DNA of 15,774 bases, from positions 1-15,774 of the forward strand of contig CAYOWK010000071.1 in assembly GCA_964407665.1 (NCBI GenBank). Reading direction: 5' to 3'. Numbering within the stretch: the stretch's first letter is position 1; each line of letters begins with the position of its first letter. Shown here piece by piece: positions 6,529-13,460 of the stretch. Source of the DNA: CAYOWK01 sp964407665. Lineage in GTDB: Bacteria > Pseudomonadota > Alphaproteobacteria > Caulobacterales > Hyphomonadaceae. The position numbers and the translations under genes were made by a program. The notes beneath the pieces are model-generated. The model worked only from the letters and a program-made list of their open reading frames with translations. It made no database searches and was not told the origin of the DNA.

Positions 6529-6834
6529 TCACCAGCTCGACTTGACCAGACCGGGGATCATCCCGGCTGATCCGAGTTCGCGCAGAGCGATCCGCGACAT
6601 CTTGAGTTTCCGATAGTAAGCGCGCGGCCGTCCCGAGATCTCGCAACGGTTGCGAACACGGTTGGGAGCGGAATTGCGCGGCAGCTTCGCCAGCTGAATG
6701 CGGGCTGCGAAGCGATCTTCCAGAGAGAGACTCTCGTCGAGAGCCTTCGCCTTGAGAACCGCGCGTTTGGCGGCGAACTTTTTCACGAGTTCGCGCCGGT
6801 GATTGTTCTTCTCGATCGAACTTTTCTTGGCCAT
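6529..6834 (-). CDS. rpsN: 30S ribosomal protein S14, zinc-independent long form (uS14)
   Basis: Head protein of the 30S subunit that stabilises the decoding-side rRNA near the A and P sites. 101 residues: the long form without the CxxC...CxxC zinc ribbon. Only one Cys is present (in NRVRNRCEISGRPRAYYRKL). The signature continues KMSRIALRELGSAGMIPGLV and ends KSSW. This version is normal for proteobacteria and means no zinc is needed. It starts 17 nt after rplE and is followed by rpsH after 12 nt. Confidence 0.99.
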   Translation of the reverse strand: MAKKSSIEKNNHRRELVKKFAAKRAVLKAKALDESLSLEDRFAARIQLAKLPRNSAPNRVRNRCEISGRPRAYYRKLKMSRIALRELGSAGMIPGLVKSSW

Positions 6835-6851
6835 TTATCTCTCCAGCGCGC

Positions 6852-7409
6852 CTAGTTGCGGAAGGGGAAGCCGAACTCCGCAAGGAGCGCCTTCGCCTCT
6901 TCGTCGGTGCGCGCCGTCGTGCACACGATGATGTCCATGCCCCAGATCTGGTCGACCTGGTCGTAGTTGATCTCCGGGAACACGATGTGTTCCTTCAGCC
7001 CCATGGCGTAGTTGCCACGGCCGTCAAAACTCTTGCCGTTCAGGCCGCGGAAGTCCTTCACGCGCGGAAGCGCGATCGTGGTCAACCGGTCGACGAACTC
7101 GTACATCCGCTCGCGGCGAAGGGTGACCTTGCAGCCAACCGTCATGCCTTCGCGCAGCTTGAAGCCGGCGATCGACTTGCGGGCCTTGGTCTCGACCGGC
7201 TTCTGACCCGTGATCGCGGCGAGCTCGGCAATCGCGGTCCGGACCTTCTTGGAGTCCGAAACAGCCTCACCAACACCCATGTTGATCACGACCTTGTCGA
7301 GGGCCGGCACCTGCATCGGATTCGTGTACTTGAAACGCTCGGTCAGCGTGGCGCGGACCTGGTCGTTGTAAACCGTCTTGAGACGCGGAACGTAATTCGC
7401 CTCAGGCAT
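6852..7409 (-). CDS. rplE: 50S ribosomal protein L5 (uL5)
   Basis: Binds 5S rRNA and forms the intersubunit bridge to S13. 185 residues from the ATG at 7409-7407. The frame is open further upstream, but the family begins MPEANYVPRLKTVYNDQVRA, and a strong GGGGAGG ribosome-binding site lies 6 nt upstream at 7422-7416. The signature VPALDKVVINMGVGEAVSDS is at about 34-53. KARKSIAGFKLREGMTVGCK, KDFRGLNGKSFDGRGNYAMG and the C-terminal FGFPFRN are typical. The start overlaps the rplX stop by 8 nt (ATGCCTGA), so coupling is likely. Confidence 0.98.
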   Translation of the reverse strand: MPEANYVPRLKTVYNDQVRATLTERFKYTNPMQVPALDKVVINMGVGEAVSDSKKVRTAIAELAAITGQKPVETKARKSIAGFKLREGMTVGCKVTLRRERMYEFVDRLTTIALPRVKDFRGLNGKSFDGRGNYAMGLKEHIVFPEINYDQVDQIWGMDIIVCTTARTDEEAKALLAEFGFPFRN

Positions 7410-7722
7410 CGATGGCCTCCCCAGACCGCTTGGCGAAACGCACCTTGCGGCCCTTGTCGTCAGTTCTGAATCCAACCCGGGTCGGCTTGCCGTCCTTGGG
7501 GTCTGCATGGGCGACGTTCGAGACGTGAATCGACGCCTCGACGCGCTTGATACCGCCGTTCGGGTCAGCCTGTGAGGGCTTCACATGTTTCGTCGCCATG
7601 TTGACGCCCGAAACAACAACCCGGTCCTCGGACGGGATAGAGCGGACGACTTCGCCCACCTGACCCTTGTCCTTGCCGGCAAGCACGACGACCTTGTCGC
7701 CCTTCTTGATCTTGGCAGCCAT
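7402..7722 (-). CDS. rplX: 50S ribosomal protein L24 (uL24)
   Basis: Assembly-initiator protein that binds the 5' domain of 23S rRNA and later sits by the exit tunnel. 106 residues. The N-terminal KOW motif is clear (IKKGDKVVVLAGKDKGQVGE, about 5-24), followed by VVSGVNMATKHVKPSQADPN and the usual GGIKRVEASIHVSNVAHADP. The start codon directly abuts the rplN stop (TAG then ATG, no spacer), and the stop overlaps rplE by 8 nt. Confidence 0.99.
   Translation of the reverse strand: MAAKIKKGDKVVVLAGKDKGQVGEVVRSIPSEDRVVVSGVNMATKHVKPSQADPNGGIKRVEASIHVSNVAHADPKDGKPTRVGFRTDDKGRKVRFAKRSGEAIDA
7416..7422 (-). promoter_or_regulatory. Ribosome-binding site deciding the rplE start
   Basis: GGGGAGG on the minus strand, 6 nt before the ATG at 7409 and inside the end of rplX. 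It matches the anti-Shine-Dalgarno sequence well and supports the internal start rather than the longer open frame. Confidence 0.75.
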
Positions 7723-8091
7723 CTAGATGACCTCCGGCGCGAGCGAGATGATCTTCATGTGGTTCTTGCCGCGCAGTTCGCGGGGCACTGGCCCGAAGAT
7801 ACGTGTTCCAACCGGCTCGTTGTCCTTGTTAACCAGGACAGCGGCGTTCGTGTCGAAGCGGATCACCGAGCCGTCGCGACGCTGGATGTCTTTCGAAACA
7901 CGAACGACAACAGCACGGCGAACGTCGCCCTTCTTGACCCTGCCCTTCGGCGAAGCTTCCTTCACCGAAACGACGATGACATCGCCAACCGAAGCGTAGC
8001 GCCGCTTCGATCCGCCCAGCACCTTGATGCACTGGACACGACGGGCGCCGGAGTTGTCGGCGACGTCGAGGTTTGTCTGCATCTGGATCAT
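7723..8091 (-). CDS. rplN: 50S ribosomal protein L14 (uL14)
   Basis: Interface protein of the large subunit that contacts 16S helix 14 and is the target of the silencing factor RsfS in other bacteria. 122 residues, the standard length. It opens MIQMQTNLDVADNSGARRVQ and has CIKVLGGSKRRYASVGDVIV, then KKGDVRRAVVVRVSKDIQRR and RIFGPVPRELRGKNHMKIIS. The start overlaps the rpsQ stop by 4 nt (ATGA), and its own stop touches the rplX start. In E. coli this gene opens a separate spc operon, but here there is no room for a promoter between rpsQ and rplN. Confidence 0.99.
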   Translation of the reverse strand: MIQMQTNLDVADNSGARRVQCIKVLGGSKRRYASVGDVIVVSVKEASPKGRVKKGDVRRAVVVRVSKDIQRRDGSVIRFDTNAAVLVNKDNEPVGTRIFGPVPRELRGKNHMKIISLAPEVI

Positions 8092-8336
8092 GCGGACTCT
8101 CCCTCACCGGCCGGAAGGATTTCCCAGCGCTTCAGTTTGGACTTGGGCGGGCACTCGCGGATCGCGACCTTCTGGCCTTCGACCGCAGCGTTATTCTCGT
8201 CATGGGCGTGGTAGCGCTTGGAGCGCCGCACGATCTTCTTCAGCAGAGGATGGAGGAAGGTCCGTTCGACTTTGACGACGGCCGTCTTGTCCATCTTGTT
8301 GGAGACGACCACGCCTTCCATGATACGTCTGGGCAT
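8088..8336 (-). CDS. rpsQ: 30S ribosomal protein S17 (uS17)
   Basis: Primary 16S rRNA-binding protein with an OB fold. 82 residues from the ATG at 8336-8334. An open frame runs further upstream into rpmC, but family similarity begins MPRRIMEGVVVSNKMDKTAV. The signature KKIVRRSKRYHAHDENNAAV (about 33-52) and GQKVAIRECPPKSKLKRWEI are intact. It starts 16 nt after rpmC with AAGGAGAAACAC before the ATG, a strong ribosome-binding site. Its stop codon overlaps the rplN start. Confidence 0.97.
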   Translation of the reverse strand: MPRRIMEGVVVSNKMDKTAVVKVERTFLHPLLKKIVRRSKRYHAHDENNAAVEGQKVAIRECPPKSKLKRWEILPAGEGESA

Positions 8337-8352
8337 GTGTTTCTCCTTGGTC

Positions 8353-8565
8353 TCAGGCGGCCGACTGCGCTTTGGCTTTTTCAGTGAGGATCGTCTCGAT
8401 ACGAGCGATCTCACGGCGCACATCGCGAACCCGCGAGGTCTTTTCCAGCTGACCCGTCGCCTTCTGGAAGCGGAGGTTGAACTGTTCTTTCTTCAGACGC
8501 GTCAGGTCATCCCGGAGCTGGTCCGGTGTCCGGGCGCGAACGTCTTCAATCTTCTTGGCGGGCAT
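8353..8565 (-). CDS. rpmC: 50S ribosomal protein L29 (uL29)
   Basis: Small helical protein at the polypeptide exit, part of the docking platform for trigger factor and SRP together with L23. 70 residues from the ATG at 8565-8563: MPAKKIEDVRARTPDQLRDD, then the signature LKKEQFNLRFQKATGQLEKT and RVRDVRREIARIETIL. The start shares one base with the rplP stop (TAATG), which fixes the start choice over the longer open frame that runs into rplP. Confidence 0.97.
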   Translation of the reverse strand: MPAKKIEDVRARTPDQLRDDLTRLKKEQFNLRFQKATGQLEKTSRVRDVRREIARIETILTEKAKAQSAA

Positions 8566-8981
8566 TACTCGGCTCCCATGCGGGCGACGATCTTGGTCTT
8601 GATCGGCAGCTTGGCGGCGCCGAGACGGAGCGCCTCCCTGGCGACCGCATCCGGCACGCCGTCGATCTCGAACAGGATCCGGCCGGGATGGACGCGGGCG
8701 ACCCAATATTCGGGAGCGCCCTTGCCCGAGCCCATGCGGACTTCGTTCGGCTTCTTGGAGACCGGCAGATCCGGGAACACCCGGATCCAGACCTTGCCGA
8801 GACGCTTCATCTCGCGCGTGATGGCGCGGCGCGAAGCTTCGATCTGGCGGGCCGTCACGCGCTCCGGCTCGATGGCCTTGAGGCCATGCGAACCGAAAGC
8901 GAGCGAGAAGCCGCCTTTGGCGTTACCGTGAATCCGGCCCTTGAAGGCCTTCCGGAACTTGGTGCGTTTCGGTTGCAGCAT
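8565..8981 (-). CDS. rplP: 50S ribosomal protein L16 (uL16)
   Basis: Late-assembly large-subunit protein beside the A-site tRNA, needed for peptidyl-transferase centre maturation. 138 residues. It opens MLQPKRTKFRKAFKGRIHGN, has AFGSHGLKAIEPERVTARQI, KVWIRVFPDLPVSKKPNEVR and MGSGKGAPEYWVARVHPGRI. Arg82, in EVRMGSGKG, corresponds by motif to E. coli Arg81, which can be hydroxylated; modification cannot be judged from sequence. It begins 9 nt after rpsC and shares one base with rpmC. Confidence 0.99.
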   Translation of the reverse strand: MLQPKRTKFRKAFKGRIHGNAKGGFSLAFGSHGLKAIEPERVTARQIEASRRAITREMKRLGKVWIRVFPDLPVSKKPNEVRMGSGKGAPEYWVARVHPGRILFEIDGVPDAVAREALRLGAAKLPIKTKIVARMGAE

Positions 8982-8990
8982 GACCTATCC

Positions 8991-9704
8991 TCAGCCCTGC
9001 GCGCCTTGGCGATCACGGCGCGGCCGCGAGTCACCGGTGGTGTCCTGCTTCTTGTCGAGGGCCATGGGATCGTGTTCCATGATCTCGCCCTTGAAGATCC
9101 AGCACTTGATGCCGATGATCCCGTAGGTCGTCTTCGCTTCGGCCGTGCCGTAGTCGATATCGGCGCGCAGCGTGTGGAGCGGAACGCGGCCTTCGCGATA
9201 CCATTCCATACGCGCAATCTCGGCGCCGCCGAGACGGCCCGAAACGTTCATGCGGATGCCGAGTGCGCCCATGCGCATCGTCGTCTGCATCGAGCGCTTC
9301 ATGGCGCGACGGAAGGACACGCGGCGCTCAAGCTGACGGGCGACATCCTCGGCCACCAGCATGGCGTCGATTTCGGGCTTCCGGATCTCGACCAGGTTCA
9401 GGGCGACTTCGACGCCCGACACCATTTTCGAAACTTCCTTGCGGAGCGTTTCGATGTCGGCGCCCTTCTTCCCGATCACCATGCCCGGACGGGCAGTGTG
9501 AACGGTGATCCGGCACTTCTTGTGCGGACGCTCGATAATGACTTTCGAAACGCCGGCGGTCTTCAGCTTCTCGCGAATATATTTCCGGACCTTGATGTCT
9601 TCGTGCAGAAGGCGGCCGAAATCGACGCTATCTGCGTACCAGCGGCTGTCAGCGGTGCGGTTGATACCCAGCCGCATGCCGGTCGGATTGACTTTCTGTC
9701 CCAT
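8991..9704 (-). CDS. rpsC: 30S ribosomal protein S3 (uS3)
   Basis: Head protein at the mRNA entry channel that, with S4 and S5, unwinds incoming mRNA. 237 residues. It begins MGQKVNPTGMRLGINRTADS. The type II KH domain has its GxxG loop at about 78-81 (VIGKKGADIETL), and the C-terminal half carries RRVSFRRAMKRSMQTTMRMG, whose arginines match the helicase-linked residues of E. coli, then GRLGGAEIARMEWYREGRVP. The tail DTTGDSRPRRDRQGAQG is the usual variable end. The start shares one base with the rplV stop (TAATG). Confidence 0.99.
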   Translation of the reverse strand: MGQKVNPTGMRLGINRTADSRWYADSVDFGRLLHEDIKVRKYIREKLKTAGVSKVIIERPHKKCRITVHTARPGMVIGKKGADIETLRKEVSKMVSGVEVALNLVEIRKPEIDAMLVAEDVARQLERRVSFRRAMKRSMQTTMRMGALGIRMNVSGRLGGAEIARMEWYREGRVPLHTLRADIDYGTAEAKTTYGIIGIKCWIFKGEIMEHDPMALDKKQDTTGDSRPRRDRQGAQG

Positions 9705-10102
9705 TATGCGGCCTCGGACGTTTCAGCGGCCTGCGACGTGTCGCGCAGAACGATCGTAAGTTGCGAGAACGGCTTCTCGACGCGGGCGCCACGGCCACGC
9801 GCACGGGCGTGGAAGCGCTTCATGACCAGGTTCTTGCCGACGTGCGCCTCAGCCACGATCAGGCTGTCGACGTCGAGACCATGGTTGTTCTCGGCGTTGG
9901 CGATCGCCGAGTTCAGCACCTTGCGCACTTCGCCGGAGATCCGCTTGCGGGAAAACTGCAGCTCGTCCATCGCCTTCTGAGCCGGCATGCCGCGGATCAG
10001 CTGGGCGACCAGGTTGAGCTTCTGCGGGCTGATACGGGCCATGCGCAGAACGGCGCGCGACTCGTTGGAAGCCTGCTTGGGAGGGTTCTTCGCCTTGCCC
10101 AT
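9704..10102 (-). CDS. rplV: 50S ribosomal protein L22 (uL22)
   Basis: Its long beta-hairpin lines the nascent-peptide exit tunnel opposite L4; changes there confer macrolide resistance in other species. 132 residues from the ATG at 10102-10100: MGKAKNPPKQASNESRAVLR, then RISPQKLNLVAQLIRGMPAQ, AIANAENNHGLDVDSLIVAE and the hairpin stretch KRFHARARGRGARVEKPFSQ. The start is 1 nt after the rpsS stop (TAA-G-ATG), so the longer frame extending into rpsS is not used. Confidence 0.97.
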   Translation of the reverse strand: MGKAKNPPKQASNESRAVLRMARISPQKLNLVAQLIRGMPAQKAMDELQFSRKRISGEVRKVLNSAIANAENNHGLDVDSLIVAEAHVGKNLVMKRFHARARGRGARVEKPFSQLTIVLRDTSQAAETSEAA

Positions 10103-10103
10103 C

Positions 10104-10382
10104 TTACTTCCTCTTGGCTTTCTTGTCGGCGCCGTGGCCCGTGTACGTACGGGTAGGCGCGAACTCGCCCAGCTTGTGACCAACCATCTCTTCCGAGACG
10201 TTGACCGGGATGAACGTCTTCCCGTTGTGGACCTGGAAGGTGACGCCGACGAACTGCGGAAGGATCGTCGAACGGCGGGACCAGGTTTTCACGGGTGTGG
10301 GGCGAGCAGCGCTCAAAGCGACTTCTGCCTTCTTGAGCAGATAGCCGTCGACGAACGGGCCTTTCCAGACGGAGCGTGCCAT
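10104..10382 (-). CDS. rpsS: 30S ribosomal protein S19 (uS19)
   Basis: Head protein that pairs with S13 and contacts the large subunit in bridge B1. 92 residues, the standard length. It opens MARSVWKGPFVDGYLLKKAE, contains the signature TFIPVNVSEEMVGHKLGEFA (about 56-75) and the C-terminal PTRTYTGHGADKKAKRK. It lies 14 nt after rplB, and rplV follows after one base. Confidence 0.99.
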   Translation of the reverse strand: MARSVWKGPFVDGYLLKKAEVALSAARPTPVKTWSRRSTILPQFVGVTFQVHNGKTFIPVNVSEEMVGHKLGEFAPTRTYTGHGADKKAKRK

Positions 10383-10396
10383 GTCGTGTGCTCCCC

Positions 10397-11227
<831 letters not shown>

Positions 11228-11231
11228 GACT

Positions 11232-11537
11232 CTAGAGCCCCGTCGTCACGTCGATCGACTGACCCTCTTTGAGCGTGACGATCGCCTTCTTGACGTCGGA
11301 ACGCTTGCCGGGACGGCCGCGGAATTGTTTCGTCTTGCCCTTCACGAGCAGGGTGTTCACCGACAGCACGTTCACGTTGAACAGCGCCTCGATGGCTTCC
11401 TTGATCTCGGGCTTGGTCGCGGTCAGCGGAACGCGGAACACAACCTTGTTCAGCTCCGACAGGATCGTCGACTTCTCGGTGATGATCGGGGCGGTAATCG
11501 TCCCGTAGTGAATGGTCTTCGGTTGAGCCACGGCCAT
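11232..11537 (-). CDS. rplW: 50S ribosomal protein L23 (uL23)
   Basis: Exit-tunnel rim protein and main docking site for trigger factor and SRP. 101 residues. It has the N-terminal IHYGTITAPIITEKSTILSE, the core LNKVVFRVPLTATKPEIKEA, then VNVLSVNTLLVKGKTKQFRG. The start shares one base with the rplD stop (TAATG). A Met lies two codons from the first (MAV...) only as the start itself, so no alternative is needed. Confidence 0.98.
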   Translation of the reverse strand: MAVAQPKTIHYGTITAPIITEKSTILSELNKVVFRVPLTATKPEIKEAIEALFNVNVLSVNTLLVKGKTKQFRGRPGKRSDVKKAIVTLKEGQSIDVTTGL

Positions 11538-12175
11538 TACGCCTTCTCAGCAGCGGCGAAGCGGGCGTGGACGCCTTCAACAGCTTCGCGGGTCAGTACA
11601 AGCGTCTTGCGGCGCAGGACGTCATAGACGTTCAGGCCGGCCAGCGGCAGGACGTCGATGTTCGGGATGTTGCGGGCCGCTTTCGCGAAACCCTCGTCCA
11701 GTTGCGTCCCGCCGATGACCAGGGCGTTAACGATGCCCAGTTTCTTCAGGTTGGCGGAGAGATCTTTCGTCTTGCCACCCTCAAGCGTCGCCGCGTCGAG
11801 CACGATCAGCGCCTGATCCTTGGCTTTCGCCGACAGGGCGTGCTTCATCGCCAGGGCCCGAACCTTCTTGGGAAGGCCATGAGCGTGGCTGTGCGGGTGC
11901 GGACCGTGGGCCGTGCCGCCGCCGACGAAGATCGGGGCGTTGCGCGAGCCGTGACGTGCGCCGCCCGAACCCTTCTGGCGACCAAACTTCTTGGTGGAGC
12001 GCGCGACGTTCGAGCGCGACAGCGTCGAGTGCGTACCGGCCTGGCGCTTCGACAGCTGGTAGCGAACCATGCGCTGCAGGATGTCGCCACGGATCTCGTC
12101 GATGCCGAACACAGCGTCGTCGAGCTCGATGTCGCCAGCCGAAGCGGCGTCCAGATTAATGACGGAGACTTTCAT
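11537..12175 (-). CDS. rplD: 50S ribosomal protein L4 (uL4)
   Basis: Large-subunit protein whose long loop reaches the exit tunnel. In E. coli it is also the autogenous regulator of the S10 operon. 212 residues. It starts MKVSVINLDAASAGDIELDD, has RQAGTHSTLSRSNVARSTKK (about 44-63), GRQKGSGGARHGSRNAPIFV (about 65-84), and LPKKVRALAMKHALSAKAKD. The loop end carries an unusual His cluster, HGPHPHSHAHG (residues 90-100). The C-terminal NIDVLPLAGLNVYDVLRRKT is typical. The start shares one base with the rplC stop (TGATG). Whether it regulates this operon is not shown by the sequence. Confidence 0.99.
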   Translation of the reverse strand: MKVSVINLDAASAGDIELDDAVFGIDEIRGDILQRMVRYQLSKRQAGTHSTLSRSNVARSTKKFGRQKGSGGARHGSRNAPIFVGGGTAHGPHPHSHAHGLPKKVRALAMKHALSAKAKDQALIVLDAATLEGGKTKDLSANLKKLGIVNALVIGGTQLDEGFAKAARNIPNIDVLPLAGLNVYDVLRRKTLVLTREAVEGVHARFAAAEKA

Positions 12176-12918
12176 CAGCCCTGCCCTTCCTTGCCGCGGA
12201 GGCCGGCCGGGGTCGGCGCCGCTTCGGGGCGCGCGATTTTGGCGGCGTCGCGGATCTCAACCCAGCCGTTCGCGGACCCGGGAACCGAGCCGCGAACCAG
12301 GATCAGGCCACGCTCGACGTCCGTACGAACAACTTCGATGTTCTGGGTCGTGGTGCGCTCAACGCCCCAATGACCCGCCATTTTCTTGCCCTTGAAAACC
12401 TTGCCCGGGTCCTGCCGCTGACCGGTCGAGCCGTGCGCACGGTGGGTGATCGACACGCCGTGGGAGGCGCGCATCCCGCCGAAGTTCCAGCGGCGCATCG
12501 CGCCCTGGAAGCCGCGACCCTTGGAGAAGCCCGCGATATCGACCTTCTGGCCGGCGACAAAATGGTCAGCCGACAGCTCGGCGCCAACGTCGACCAGCAT
12601 GTCTGCGGGAACGCGGAACTCGCGAACCATCGCTTTGGGCTCGACGCCAGCCTTGGCGTACTGGCCACGGACAGGCTTGGAAATGTTCTTGGCCTTGCGG
12701 GCGCCGGCGCCGAGAACGACGGCCGTGTAGCCATCGTTGGCCGAACGCTTGCCGACCACTTCGCCCTTTTTCTTCACGTCAACGCTGCGGTCTTCGTCTT
12801 TCTTGACGCCGATGACCTGGCAGCCTTCGAGCGACAGAACGGTGACCGGGATGTGCGCCCCGTCCGCGCCAAACACGCGCGTCATGCCGACTTTCTTGGC
12901 GAGAATACCGGTGCGCAT
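12175..12918 (-). CDS. rplC: 50S ribosomal protein L3 (uL3)
   Basis: Early-assembly 23S rRNA-binding protein with a loop that reaches the peptidyl-transferase centre. 247 residues from the ATG at 12918-12916 (MRTGILAKKVGMTRVFGADG), longer than the 209 of E. coli, as usual in alphaproteobacteria because of an Ala/Pro-rich C-terminal tail (ARPEAAPTPAGLRGKEGQG). The core signature FSKGRGFQGAMRRWNFGGMR (about 131-150) and HGSTGQRQDPGKVFKGKKMA (about 162-181) are present. The latter holds the Gln that PrmB methylates in E. coli L3. The start shares one base with the rpsJ stop (TGATG); the longer open frame upstream overlaps rpsJ and is rejected. Confidence 0.98.
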   Translation of the reverse strand: MRTGILAKKVGMTRVFGADGAHIPVTVLSLEGCQVIGVKKDEDRSVDVKKKGEVVGKRSANDGYTAVVLGAGARKAKNISKPVRGQYAKAGVEPKAMVREFRVPADMLVDVGAELSADHFVAGQKVDIAGFSKGRGFQGAMRRWNFGGMRASHGVSITHRAHGSTGQRQDPGKVFKGKKMAGHWGVERTTTQNIEVVRTDVERGLILVRGSVPGSANGWVEIRDAAKIARPEAAPTPAGLRGKEGQG

Positions 12919-13238
12919 CAGCCTCTCCCCTCGACCTTGATCTCGACAGCGACGCCAGCCGAGAGGTCCAGACGACCGAGAGCTTCGATGGTTTGGGGGG
13001 TGGGGTCGACGATGTCGAGAACGCGCTTGTGCGTCCGGATCTCGAACTGGTCGCGGGACGTCTTGTCGATGTGGGGCGAGCGGTTGACGGTGAACTTCTC
13101 GATACGGGTCGGCAGCGGAACCGGTCCGCGAACCTGAGCGCCCGTGCGCTTGGCCGTCAGCACGATCTCGCGCGCCGACATGTCGAGCGCCCGATGATCG
13201 AAGGCCTTCAGCCGAATTCGAATATTTTGTCGATCCAT
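12918..13238 (-). CDS. rpsJ: 30S ribosomal protein S10 / NusE (uS10)
   Basis: 30S head protein that, bound to NusB, also acts in transcription antitermination and couples RNA polymerase to the ribosome through NusG. 106 residues from the ATG at 13238-13236: MDRQNIRIRLKAFDHRALDM, then VRGPVPLPTRIEKFTVNRSP, HIDKTSRDQFEIRTHKRVLD and VDPTPQTIEALGRLDLSAGV. It is about four residues longer than usual at the C-terminus (KVEGRG). A longer open frame reaches 13301, but no S10 homology precedes this Met. First gene of the S10 operon, preceded by a probable promoter and leader. Confidence 0.98.
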   Translation of the reverse strand: MDRQNIRIRLKAFDHRALDMSAREIVLTAKRTGAQVRGPVPLPTRIEKFTVNRSPHIDKTSRDQFEIRTHKRVLDIVDPTPQTIEALGRLDLSAGVAVEIKVEGRG

Positions 13239-13391
13239 CGGAGCCACCGAAGCAAAATTGACGTGAGGCCGACCGGGACGAATGCCCCTGTGCCGCCGCA
13301 CGTATTGACTTGTTCCTTTTCGCTACCGGTCGCTGCGTTTGGTCAGGCGTGATCAGCCCATCCACAGCCAGCGCCGCAGAAGCGAGGGGGC
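13239..13391 (-). promoter_or_regulatory. Leader region of the S10 operon
   Basis: About 150 nt of predicted untranslated leader between the promoter candidate and rpsJ. I see only small local hairpins, for example GTGC-GGCG-GCAC at about 13302-13291, and a weak ribosome-binding site (GGTGG a few bases before the ATG). In E. coli a leader of similar length is the target of L4-mediated attenuation. No counterpart of that structure could be recognised here, so a regulatory role is only suggested by length and position. Confidence 0.35.
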
Positions 13392-13420
13392 GTAGTATGT
13401 CGGCATGCCAGCCGCGTCAA
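13392..13420 (-). promoter_or_regulatory. Probable promoter of the S10 operon
   Basis: The minus strand has TTGACG (13420-13415), a 17-nt spacer, and TACTAC (13397-13392). The -35 box is good and the spacing ideal; the -10 box is a weak match to TATAAT. The position, in the 222-nt gap after the membrane-protein gene and about 155 nt before rpsJ, fits the main S10 promoter. CATACT, two bases closer, is an alternative -10 with a 15-nt spacer. Confidence 0.5.
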
Positions 13421-13460
13421 GCGTCGTGAACGAACAAATCTCGCCGACAGCCGACCCGGA

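Noticed and set aside
5254..6570. 438-codon plus-strand open frame opposite rplR, rplF and rpsH
   Set aside because: It crosses three intact ribosomal genes on the other strand, including their spacers, and has no family features or plausible ribosome-binding site.
8526..9980. 484-codon plus-strand open frame opposite rpmC, rplP, rpsC and rplV
   Set aside because: Mirror frame of GC-rich conserved genes; composition is typical of antisense translation.
12919..13365. Upstream extension of the rplC frame through rpsJ and its leader
   Set aside because: L3 begins MRTGILAKKVGMTR, with its ATG sharing one base with the rpsJ stop; the extension is an off-frame reading of rpsJ.
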